Origin: Streptococcus pseudopneumoniae ATCC BAA-960 = CCUG 49455
GTDB lineage: Bacteria; Bacillota; Bacilli; Lactobacillales; Streptococcaceae
DNA: 8,655 nt
NCBI RefSeq assembly: GCF_002087075.1
Contig: NZ_MWSM01000021.1
Location: 1-8,655 of the forward strand
Direction of reading: 5' to 3'
The notes under the pieces were generated by a model that was not told the DNA's origin, did not search any database, and worked only from the letters and a program-made list of their open reading frames with translations. Numbering within the stretch: position 1 is the stretch's first letter; every line of letters starts with the position of its first letter. Of this stretch, positions 1 to 6,231 are shown piece by piece. The position numbers were made by a program, and so were the translations under genes.

Positions 1-19
1 TCGAATCCTGTCTTCCCGA
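1..19 (+). tRNA. 3' end of a tRNA, probably tRNA-Pro (truncated by window start)
   Basis: The first bases read as the end of a T-loop (TCGAATCC), the 3' half of the T-stem, a seven-base acceptor strand (CTTCCCG) and discriminator A at 19. The acceptor strand predicts a tRNA beginning CGGGAAG, which is the start of Firmicute tRNA-Pro, and proline tRNAs typically begin with C. The CCA tail is not encoded (TAC follows), which is common in streptococci. The anticodon is outside the window, so the proline assignment is inference. Confidence 0.72.
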
Positions 20-73
20 TACATTACAGAGATACGTGAGTGTTTATTTTTAAAATTAGATATTATATACATT

Positions 74-104
74 AAGAGAGAATCAGTTTGCTTCTCTCTT
101 TTTT
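74..104 (+). terminator. Rho-independent terminator downstream of the tRNA
   Basis: A perfect 9-bp stem (AAGAGAGAA at 74-82 with TTCTCTCTT at 92-100) encloses a 9-base loop and runs into a T tract at 99-104. It sits 55 bases after the tRNA end and probably terminates the tRNA transcript. Confidence 0.8.
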
Positions 105-547
105 GATTTTCAGTAATTCATTTTGATCGTGTATATTTTTTTGTTTCCAGTCTTTTCAATAAATACCGTAGTTTAGGTATCCACATTGAAATTTAACAGA
201 TTTTATATTAAATTGAATTTGGAATAGTATAACATCTCTTCTAAAATATTGTTATAAATTGATTTGGATTCCAAAATTAAATTGTTCGATTCTTATTTCA
301 TTTTATTATATAACTCTTATAAATTTAGCCTCCTATAAATTTTTAAGAAAGCAATAGAAGGGTTTTGTTCAACGTATAATATATGTGTTTGTCTAATAAA
401 AATTTCTACTCTTTTTGATTTTAAATAAGTATTAGTTTACATTATGGTGTGAATTGGGTTTGATATCTCTTTTGAGGAAGTTGCCTTAGATTTTTCTAAT
501 TGTGTTTTATTGTATAGTGTATCTTGCTTGTTTTGAACAGAATTTTT
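105..547. other. AT-rich intergenic region without recognisable genes
   Basis: No open frame with a ribosome binding site and plausible protein content is visible on either strand. The stretch is very AT-rich, with many stop codons in all frames. The only structure I can support is the imperfect dyad and direct repeat at 210-278. It separates the tRNA terminator from the promoter of the transporter operon. It could be decayed sequence or a site of past insertions downstream of a tRNA, but nothing identifiable remains. Confidence 0.6.
210..278. repeat. Imperfect dyad with embedded direct repeat
   Basis: AATTTGGAAT (216-225) is nearly complementary to ATTCCAAAATT (268-278), and inside it TATAAC (228-233) is complementary to GTTATA (251-256). 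The right arm also contains a 13-base perfect palindrome, TTTGGATTCCAAA (263-275). The left segment starting at 210 and the segment at 256 are near-identical direct repeats (AAATTGA followed by TTTGGA). The function is unknown, and the high AT content makes chance pairing more likely. Confidence 0.35.
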
Positions 548-563
548 TATGACATTTGTCATA
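548..563. promoter_or_regulatory. Perfect 16-bp palindrome, candidate operator of the transporter/two-component operon
   Basis: TATGACATTTGTCATA is a perfect inverted repeat (arms TATGACAT and its complement, no spacer). Its centre is about 53 bp upstream of the -10 box at 608-613. A second dyad with one mismatch, GACAGAAG/CTTCTATC (573-588), covers the -35 position. NarL/FixJ-family regulators bind as dimers to such inverted repeats and often activate their own operon. I infer this is the binding site of the response regulator at 3730-4329. No direct evidence links them. Confidence 0.5.
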
Positions 564-583
564 TTTTCTAGTGACAGAAGCTT

Positions 584-613
584 CTATCTCCTCTGATTTC
601 AAAAGACTATAAT
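584..613 (+). promoter_or_regulatory. Promoter of the transporter/two-component operon
   Basis: A perfect -10 box TATAAT lies at 608-613, placing the start site near 620. No good -35 hexamer exists at 16-18 bp spacing (CTATCT, TATCTC or ATCTCC). A consensus -10 with a poor -35, next to two dyads, is the usual look of an activator-dependent promoter. The predicted leader is only about 20 nt before the ATG at 640. Confidence 0.6.
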
Positions 614-639
614 TGTAGTATGAAATGGAGGAAGAAGAG

Positions 640-831
640 ATGAGAAATAAAATGATTATCGCAGTGAGTTTAGTAGTAGCAGGAGTTATGACCTATCTCA
701 TGTTTTCGGGATTGGATGAGGGTTTCTACCATTTTCCTTGGGAACTATTTGCTGTCTTTGGAATGATGTCTTGGATTGTTAGAGAAGGTTTGAAATTAGT
801 CTCAGATGTGAAAAAGGAGTTTGAAAAATGA
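640..831 (+). CDS. Small two-helix membrane protein, first gene of the operon
   Basis: This predicted protein of 63 residues belongs to no family I recognise. Residues 4-24 form a hydrophobic helix (IIAVSLVVAGVMTYLMF), a short acidic and aromatic loop follows, residues 33-50 form a second hydrophobic segment, and the C-terminus is a charged tail rich in Lys and Glu. I chose the ATG at 640 because GGAGG at 627-631 lies 8 nt upstream. The in-frame ATG at 625 would sit almost at the predicted transcription start and has no Shine-Dalgarno. The stop overlaps the start of the next gene (ATGA), suggesting coupled translation. As the lead gene of an ABC/two-component operon it may be a membrane accessory or signalling partner; that is inference from context only. 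Confidence 0.75.
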   Translation: MRNKMIIAVSLVVAGVMTYLMFSGLDEGFYHFPWELFAVFGMMSWIVREGLKLVSDVKKEFEK

Positions 832-1022
832 AAAAAGCGTTTCTCTATCTTTTTATTGGACTATCACTAGTGGTATGGTTGGTAGAAATGTTTACAGGTT
901 GGTTTGCTCAAGCCTTGCTTCGCCAATTCATTCGTGGTGCTTTGGGGTTTGGATTTATGATTTTCGTCGTTTTCCTTATGAGAATGGAGTGGTTGAAAGG
1001 AGAGTCTCATGACTGTGGTTAA
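828..1022 (+). CDS. Second small two-helix membrane protein of the operon
   Basis: This 64-residue protein has two predicted membrane helices, about residues 5-25 (FLYLFIGLSLVVWLVEMF) and 34-52 (FIRGALGFGFMIFVVFLM), with a short polar tail ending in HDCG. Its ATG overlaps the previous stop by 4 bases, and AAGGAG at 814-819 lies 8 nt upstream. Its end overlaps the start of the ATPase gene by 14 bases. The two small genes look similar in size and topology (short N-terminus, helix, loop, helix), so they may be distant paralogues or form a hetero-oligomer; I could not confirm this by eye. Function unknown. The tight overlap with the transporter genes argues that it acts with them. Confidence 0.75.
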   Translation: MKKAFLYLFIGLSLVVWLVEMFTGWFAQALLRQFIRGALGFGFMIFVVFLMRMEWLKGESHDCG

Positions 1023-1893
1023 AGTTGAGAAATTGAGTAAGAAAATAAAAGACAAGGAGATTTTGCGGAACATCTCCTTTGAAATCAACGATGGCGAATG
1101 CGTCGCCTTGATTGGGCCAAACGGAGCAGGAAAGACCACACTCTTGGACTGTTTGCTTGGAGATAAACTGGTCACAAGCGGTCAAGTATCTATCCAAGAT
1201 TTGTCGGTAACGAGCTCTAAGTTAGACTATACAAGATCCTACCTCCCTCAAGAGAATGTCATCGTTCAGAAATTAAAGGTCAAAGAGTTGATTGCTTTCT
1301 TTCAAAGTATTTATCCAAATCCCTTGAGCAACCAGGAAATCGATCAACTATTGCAGTTTGATCAGCAACAGAAAGAGCAATTTGCAGAAAAATTGTCAGG
1401 TGGGCAAAAACGTCTTTTATCTTTTGTCTTGACCTTAATTGGGCGACCAAAGCTTGTCTTTTTAGATGAGCCAACTGCGGCCATGGATACTTCAACTCGT
1501 CAACGTTTTTGGGAAATTGTTCGGGACCTAAAAGCGCAAGGAGTCACCATTCTCTATTCGTCTCATTATATTGAAGAGGTAGAGCATACAGCTGACCGGA
1601 TTTTGGTTTTAAATAAGGGAGAGTTGATTCGTGACACGACGCCTCTAGCTATGCGTAGTGAGGAGATTGAAAAGCATTTTATCCTTCCGCTAGCTTACAA
1701 GGAAGTCGTTGAGAAGTCAGTCTTGGTTGAAAACTGGGTACAAAAACAAGATGCCTTACAAGTAGTCACACGCGAAGCGGATGCTTTCTGGGAACTGTTA
1801 GTTCAAGCAGGATGTAGCATACAAGAAATTGAAGTTAATAATCGTAGTTTGTTGGATACAATCTTTGAAGAAACTCAGAAGGGAGATGACTAA
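1009..1893 (+). CDS. ABC transporter ATP-binding protein
   Basis: The 294-residue cytoplasmic ATPase would power the permease encoded next. All nucleotide-binding motifs are present and intact: Walker A GPNGAGKT (36-43), Q-loop Gln81, signature LSGGQ (129-133), Walker B LVFLDEP (149-155) with catalytic Glu154, D-loop AAMD (157-160) and switch His186. A C-terminal extension of about 70 residues (225-294) follows, as in many ATPases paired with ABC-2 type exporters. AAAGGAG at 996-1002 lies 6 nt before the ATG at 1009. In gene arrangement it resembles drug or lipid-active compound exporters that sit beside DesK/DesR-like two-component systems, for example the linearmycin-resistance LnrLMN-JK locus of Bacillus. 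The substrate cannot be read from the sequence. Confidence 0.92.
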   Translation: MTVVKVEKLSKKIKDKEILRNISFEINDGECVALIGPNGAGKTTLLDCLLGDKLVTSGQVSIQDLSVTSSKLDYTRSYLPQENVIVQKLKVKELIAFFQSIYPNPLSNQEIDQLLQFDQQQKEQFAEKLSGGQKRLLSFVLTLIGRPKLVFLDEPTAAMDTSTRQRFWEIVRDLKAQGVTILYSSHYIEEVEHTADRILVLNKGELIRDTTPLAMRSEEIEKHFILPLAYKEVVEKSVLVENWVQKQDALQVVTREADAFWELLVQAGCSIQEIEVNNRSLLDTIFEETQKGDD

Positions 1894-1894
1894 G

Positions 1895-2632
1895 ATGAAA
1901 CAATGGATAGCATTAAATAAGATAGAATTTCTATTGACCAAACGGCAATCAATCTATTATTTATTATCCGTAGGGATGCCGACAGCCTTCTATCTATTCT
2001 TTTCTGGCATGTACCAGAACACACCAGGTGGACCCGCGAATTTTATGCGTGATTATCTTATCTCCATGACGGCTTTTTCCATGATGTCGACAGCTATCTT
2101 CTCATTTCCAGCTGTCTTACATACCGACAAGATCAACAATTGGCAGAAAACATTGCGTCATAGTCCTGTAAATATGGTAGAATATTATCTATCAAAGATA
2201 ACAACTATGCTGGTTGATTATTTGGTTTCAATCTTGGTGGTTTTCTCAGTTGGGCATTTTGTAAGAGGTGTGGATATGCCTTTAGCAAGCTGGGTTGGAG
2301 CTGCGATTTTGCTGATTATGGGAAGTATTGCTTTTGTAGCACTTGGCTTGACCTTGACTCTCTTACCAACTAGTCAGCTGATGTCTGTTGTGGGCAATCT
2401 TCTTTATCTAGGATTGGCTGTTTTAGGCGGACTCTGGATGCCCATCTCTTTATTTCCAGACTGGATGCAAGCAGTCGGTAAGTGTCTCCCGACCTATCAA
2501 TTGATGGAGTTGCTCAAGACCTTCTTAAACGAGGGTGGCATCAATCTATCAGCCACAGTTTATTTACTTGTTTTTTCAGCAGTTTTATTTGGTTTGACTA
2601 TTTACCTTCAAGGTCATAAGGAGAATGCTTAA
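1895..2632 (+). CDS. ABC-2 type transporter permease
   Basis: This membrane protein of 245 residues is the permease partner of the ATPase and probably acts as a dimer. Six hydrophobic segments are visible: YLLSVGMPTAFYLFF near the N-terminus, FMRDYLISMTAFSMMSTAIFSF, MLVDYLVSILVVFSV, WVGAAILLIMGSIAFVALG, LLYLGLAVLGGLWMPISLF and a final YLLVFSAVLFGLTIYL. The conserved-looking GGLWMPISLFPDWM stretch before the last helix is typical of ABC-2 permeases. I chose ATG 1895 because AAGGGAG (1879-1885) lies 9 nt before it; the ATG at 1886 directly abuts that site. The ATPase stop ends one base upstream, and the gene's own stop overlaps the kinase start by one base (TAATG). Confidence 0.88.
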   Translation: MKQWIALNKIEFLLTKRQSIYYLLSVGMPTAFYLFFSGMYQNTPGGPANFMRDYLISMTAFSMMSTAIFSFPAVLHTDKINNWQKTLRHSPVNMVEYYLSKITTMLVDYLVSILVVFSVGHFVRGVDMPLASWVGAAILLIMGSIAFVALGLTLTLLPTSQLMSVVGNLLYLGLAVLGGLWMPISLFPDWMQAVGKCLPTYQLMELLKTFLNEGGINLSATVYLLVFSAVLFGLTIYLQGHKENA

Positions 2633-3729
2633 TGCTTGAAAGACTGAAAAGCATACACTATATGTTTTGGGCCAGTTTGATTTTTATGCTTTTTCCCATC
2701 CTACCTGTAGTGATTGGGGAGCTTCCTGCCTGGCATTTATTGGTTGATATTCTATTTGTAGTGACGTATTTGGGTGTTTTAATAACTAAGAACCAGCGCC
2801 TATCTTGGCTTTTCTGGGGGATCATGCTGGTCTATGTAGCTGGGAATACCGCCTTTGTTGCTGGGAATTATATCTGGTTTTTCTTTTTCCTTTCCAATCT
2901 CTTAATTTATCATTTTGGCGTACGTAGTTTAAAGTCTTTACATGTATGGACATTTCTCCTTGCTTAAGTCCTTGTTGTGGGGCGACTTTTGATTTTTCAG
3001 AGAATCGAAGTTGAGTTTCTAGTCTATATGCTTGTAATTCTTACTTTTGTCGATTTAATGACTTTTGGATTGGTTCGGATTCGGATTGTCGAGGATTTGA
3101 AAGAAGCTCAGGTCAAGCAAAATGCCCAGATAAATCTATTGCTTGCTGAAAATGAACGCAGTCGTATCGGTCAGGATTTACATGATAGTCTGGGGCATAC
3201 CTTTGCTATGCTGAGTGTCAAGACAGATTTAGCCTTGCAGTTATTTCAAATGCAGGCTTATCCACAGGTGGAAAAGGAATTAAGAGAAATACAGCAAATT
3301 AGTAAAGAATCAATGCGTGAAGTTCGAACCATTGTGGAAAATCTTAAGTCTAGAACTTTGACATCCGAACTAGAGACTGTGAAAAAGATGTTAGAAATTG
3401 CTGGAATTGAGGTGGAAATAGCTAATCAACTAGATACAGCTAGCTTAACTCAGGAATTGGAGTCAACGGCTTCCATGATTTTGCTTGAATTAGTGACCAA
3501 TATCATCAAACATGCCAAAGCGTCTAAAGTCTACTTAAGATTAGAACGGACAGAGAAGGAACTCATTCTAATAGTGAGAGATGATGGCTGTGGCTTTACT
3601 TCTATAAAGGGGGGTGACCTCCATACAGTCCGAGAACGTGTCCTTCCATTTTCGGGAGAGGTAAAGGTGATTAGTCAGAAACAACCGACAGAAGTTCAGG
3701 TTCGACTACCTTATAAGGAGAGAAAGTAG
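2632..3729 (+). pseudogene. hk11: Sensor histidine kinase (TCS11-type) interrupted by an in-frame stop codon
   Basis: The locus encodes a membrane histidine kinase of the DesK/NarX-like HisKA_3 family, but codon 112 (2965-2967) is TAA. Both sides are in the same frame, so one base substitution (for example CAA to TAA) explains it; no indel is needed. Read through, the protein would be 365 residues: several N-terminal membrane helices (about residues 11-155), phosphoacceptor motif HDSLGH (His184), N-box with Asn290 (ELVTNIIKHA) and a G1-type box DDGCGF (Asp318). The expected second glycine box reads GGDL. A start (AAGGAG at 2618-2623, 8 nt before ATG) precedes the first half, giving a 111-residue membrane fragment. 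A GTG at 2977 could restart a 250-residue kinase half but has no Shine-Dalgarno. Likely a nonfunctional or severely reduced sensor; a sequencing error is the main alternative. Confidence 0.85.
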
Positions 3730-4329
<600 letters not shown>

Positions 4330-4356
4330 TACTATCATAACGCGAAAACCATTATG

Positions 4357-4365
4357 TGTTAAAAT
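4357..4365 (+). promoter_or_regulatory. Weak extended -10 promoter candidate before the operon terminator
   Basis: TGTTAAAAT fits the extended -10 form TGN-TAnAAT, but no -35 hexamer lies 17 bp upstream (ATAACG). If used, it would start near 4372 and make an RNA of about 50 nt ending at the terminator at 4397-4421. This could equally be chance in AT-rich sequence. Confidence 0.25.
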
Positions 4366-4396
4366 TAAAATTATTCAATCAAACAATTTGTAACTT

Positions 4397-4421
4397 GAGG
4401 GGGCTTAGTTTCCTCCTTTTT
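4397..4421 (+). terminator. Terminator of the transporter/two-component operon
   Basis: AGGGGG (4398-4403) pairs with CCTCCT (4412-4417) with one G-U pair around an 8-base loop, followed by TTTT (4418-4421). It lies 68 bases after the response regulator stop and precedes the ccpA promoter. Confidence 0.7.
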
Positions 4422-4490
4422 GTGGCTCTAAGGTGGTAGCAAGGAGCTAAACCTAGGCTTTCTATGAAATTTTTTCAATCAATCCTCAAA

Positions 4491-4525
4491 AAACACTTGA
4501 AAGTGTTTACAATTAGTGATAGAAT
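4491..4525 (+). promoter_or_regulatory. ccpA promoter with overlapping cre-like operator
   Basis: The -35 box TTGAAA (4497-4502) is spaced 17 bp from the -10 box TAGAAT (4520-4525), with an extended TG at 4517-4518; the start site would be near 4532. TTGAAAGTGTTTACA (4497-4511) matches the catabolite-responsive element consensus WTGNAARCGNWWWCA at 14 of 15 positions (T for C at position 8). It also lies inside a perfect 18-base palindrome, AAACACTTGAAAGTGTTT (4491-4508). CcpA bound here would block the -35 box, so I infer negative autoregulation. Confidence 0.75.
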
Positions 4526-4541
4526 GGAATAAGTAAAAATA

Positions 4542-4558
4542 TGAAAACGAAATTTTCA
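4542..4558 (+). promoter_or_regulatory. Second cre-like dyad in the ccpA leader
   Basis: TGAAAACGAAATTTTCA consists of inverted arms TGAAAA and TTTTCA around CGAAA. It resembles a cre (TGAAA, central CG, TTTCA) but has about three extra bases between half sites. It starts about 10 bases after the predicted transcription start, where bound CcpA could act as a roadblock. It could instead act only as a small RNA hairpin. Confidence 0.4.
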
Positions 4559-4566
4559 CATCTTCA

Positions 4567-4615
4567 CTTTTGTAAGTAGATATAGAGCTTTAATTGGTGC
4601 CTCTACTTGTAAAAG
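4567..4615 (+). promoter_or_regulatory. 14-bp hairpin in the ccpA leader RNA
   Basis: CTTTTGTAAGTAGA (4567-4580) pairs with TCTACTTGTAAAAG (4602-4615): 14 pairs, of which two are G-U, around a 21-base loop. Inside, TAGAG and CTCTA offer an alternative shorter pairing. There is no T tract afterwards, so it is not a terminator. It ends 31 nt before the ccpA start codon, upstream of the Shine-Dalgarno. It may affect mRNA stability or translation; no known riboswitch family is recognisable. Confidence 0.5.
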
Positions 4616-4646
4616 AATGTGTGGGATAGAAAGGACAGGAAAAGGA

Positions 4647-5657
4647 ATGAATGCAGATGATACAGTAACCATTTATGATGTCGCTCGTGAAGCAGGTGTT
4701 TCCATGGCGACGGTCAGCCGTGTGGTTAATGGCAATAAAAATGTAAAAGAGAATACCCGTAAAAAAGTGTTAGAGGTAATTGATCGTTTGGATTATCGTC
4801 CAAATGCAGTTGCGCGTGGTCTTGCAAGTAAAAAGACAACCACTGTTGGTGTCGTGATTCCAAATATTACCAATGGTTATTTTTCGAGTTTGGCTAAGGG
4901 GATTGATGATATTGCAGAAATGTACAAGTACAATATTGTCCTAGCTAATAGCGATGAAGATAACGAGAAAGAAGTTTCTGTTGTCAATACCCTCTTTTCA
5001 AAGCAGGTAGATGGCATTATCTTTATGGGTTATCACTTGACAGATAAAATTCGCTCAGAATTTTCGCGTTCACGTACTCCGATTGTTCTCGCAGGAACTG
5101 TGGATGTAGAGCATCAGCTTCCAAGTGTCAATATTGACTACAAACAAGCTACGATTGATGCAGTGACCTACCTCGCTAAAGAAAATGAGCGCATTGCTTT
5201 TGTCAGTGGTCCACTAGTGGATGACATCAATGGTAAGGTTCGTTTGGTTGGTTACAAGGAAGCTTTGAAAAAAGCAGATATTCCTTATAGCGAAGGCTTG
5301 GTATTTGAATCTAAATACACTTATGAAGATGGCTATGCCTTGGCAGAGCGCTTGATTTCATCAAATGCAACTGCAGCAATTGTAACAGGTGATGAGTTGG
5401 CGGCAGGTGTCTTGAACGGTTTGGCTGATAAAGGTGTGTCAGTACCAGAAGAATTTGAGATCATTGCCAGTGATGATTCGCAAGTCTCTCGCTTTACCCG
5501 TCCAAACTTGACAACTATTGCCCAACCTCTTTATGACCTTGGTGCCATTAGTATGCGTATGTTGACTAAGATTATGCACAAGGAAGTGTTGGAAGAACGT
5601 GAAGTTCTATTATCTCATGGATTAACAGAACGTAGCTCAACACGAAAACGTAAATAG
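4647..5657 (+). CDS. ccpA: Catabolite control protein A
   Basis: CcpA is the LacI/GalR-family master regulator of carbon catabolite control in Firmicutes. With Ser46-phosphorylated HPr it binds cre sites. The 336-residue product has the usual length: an N-terminal helix-turn-helix (residues 8-29, TIYDVAREAGVSMATVSRVV), a hinge helix (RPNAVARGLASKK, 51-63) and a periplasmic-binding-protein-like core to the C-terminus (TRKRK). I chose ATG 4647 because it gives the family N-terminus MNADDTVTIYDV and has AGGA at 4637-4640, 6 nt upstream. The in-frame ATG at 4617 would add ten unconserved residues, has no Shine-Dalgarno and lies just past the leader hairpin. It is monocistronic, with its own promoter and a terminator right after the stop. 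No damage is visible. Confidence 0.97.
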   Translation: MNADDTVTIYDVAREAGVSMATVSRVVNGNKNVKENTRKKVLEVIDRLDYRPNAVARGLASKKTTTVGVVIPNITNGYFSSLAKGIDDIAEMYKYNIVLANSDEDNEKEVSVVNTLFSKQVDGIIFMGYHLTDKIRSEFSRSRTPIVLAGTVDVEHQLPSVNIDYKQATIDAVTYLAKENERIAFVSGPLVDDINGKVRLVGYKEALKKADIPYSEGLVFESKYTYEDGYALAERLISSNATAAIVTGDELAAGVLNGLADKGVSVPEEFEIIASDDSQVSRFTRPNLTTIAQPLYDLGAISMRMLTKIMHKEVLEEREVLLSHGLTERSSTRKRK

Positions 5658-5659
5658 AA

Positions 5660-5692
5660 AAAATCAGGGAATCGAGAAGATTTCCTGATTTT
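5660..5692. terminator. Bidirectional terminator between ccpA and the asparaginase gene
   Basis: A 12-bp stem with one G-U pair (arms 5660-5671 and 5681-5692) encloses a 9-base loop, starting 3 bases after the ccpA stop. It is A-rich on the left and T-rich on the right, so both strands read a hairpin with T residues. The T run is longer on the minus strand, so it may also end the asparaginase transcript after that has crossed the BOX array. Confidence 0.8.
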
Positions 5693-5716
5693 GTGCTCTT
5701 AAACAAGAGATGTTGA

Positions 5717-6231
5717 CTTAATGAATACCATAGAGCGGACTAGGCGGCTGGTTAAAGACTGCGCAACACACTGTTTTGAACTTGTAGATAGAACTGACGA
5801 AGTCAGCTCAAGTCCCTGCTTTGAGCTTGTGGATAGAACTAACGAAGTCAGCTCAAGTCCCTGCTTTGAGCTTGTGGATAGAACTAACGAAGTCAGCTCA
5901 AGTCCCTGCTTTGAGCTTGTGGATAGAACTAACGAAGTCAGCTCAAGTCCCTGCTTTGAGCTTGTGGATAGAACTAACGAAGTCAGCTCAAGTCCCTGCT
6001 TTGAGCTTGTAGATAGAACTGACGAAGTCAGCTCAAGTTCCTGCTTTGAGCTTGTGGATGAAACTGACGAAGTCAGCTCAAGTCCCTGCTTTGAGCTTGT
6101 GGATGAAACTGACGAAGTCAGCTCAAGTCCCTGCTTTGAGCTTGTGGATGAAACTGACGAAGTCAGCTCAAGTCCCTGTTTTGAGCTTGTAGATGGAAGC
6201 TGACGTGGTTTGAAGAGATTTTTCAAGAGTC
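5717..6231 (+). repeat. BOX element with amplified boxB modules
   Basis: The layout is boxA, many boxB, boxC, as in the interspersed BOX repeats of S. pneumoniae and relatives. The left part (about 5717-5784, GAGCGGACTAGGCGGCTGG and then CACTGTTTTGAACTTG) is a diverged boxA. The middle is a 45-bp tandem repeat, the known boxB length, with the core GATAGAACTGACGAAGTCAG. The right part (about 6190-6231, GCTGACGTGGTTTGAAGAGA and on) is a boxC-like end that appears to lack some 40-45 bases of the usual boxC left part. Comparison with the family is from memory. The element fills the whole gap between the ccpA terminator and the asparaginase stop, with its right end touching that stop codon. Confidence 0.82.
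5772..6200 (+). repeat. 45-bp tandem repeat array, nine full units plus a partial tenth
   Basis: Full units start at 5772, 5817, 5862, 5907, 5952, 5997, 6042, 6087 and 6132; a 24-base partial unit starts at 6177. Units 2-5 are identical to each other (carrying CTAAC) and units 7-9 are identical to each other (GATGAAACTGAC). Units 1 and 6 have variants with GTAGATAGAACTGAC, and unit 6 also has GTTCC for GTCCC. Each unit contains CTGAC-GAA-GTCAG flanked by TTGAG and CTCAA, a bulged hairpin; units 2-5 carry a mismatch in it. Neighbouring units can also pair through CTCAA and TTGAG. Because 45 is a multiple of three, frames stay open on both strands, but I do not regard them as genes. Confidence 0.95.

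Noticed and set aside
625..639. Upstream ATG for the first small membrane protein
   Set aside because: It lies about five bases from the predicted transcription start, has no Shine-Dalgarno, and its codons include the GGAGG that serves the ATG at 640.
2632..2967. Independent small membrane protein gene before a separate kinase gene
   Set aside because: Both parts are in the same frame, separated by one stop codon, and join to the normal length and topology of this kinase family, so a nonsense mutation is the simpler reading.
4425..4460. T-box-like motif (AAGGTGGTAGCA)
   Set aside because: It only loosely resembles the T-box consensus, is not followed by a matching terminator, and the downstream gene is a regulator rather than an aminoacyl-tRNA synthetase or amino-acid gene.
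4617..4646. Ten-residue N-terminal extension of CcpA
   Set aside because: The CcpA family starts at MNADDTVTIYDV; the ATG at 4647 has a well-placed AGGA, and the ATG at 4617 has none.
5772..6200. CRISPR array
   Set aside because: The units are contiguous 45-bp repeats with no unique spacers and no cas genes nearby.
5721..6203. 160-codon plus-strand frame through the repeat array (CFELVDRTDEVSSSP repeats)
   Set aside because: It arises from a 45-base period, which is divisible by three; there is no promoter and no convincing Shine-Dalgarno, and the sequence is a known type of noncoding repeat.
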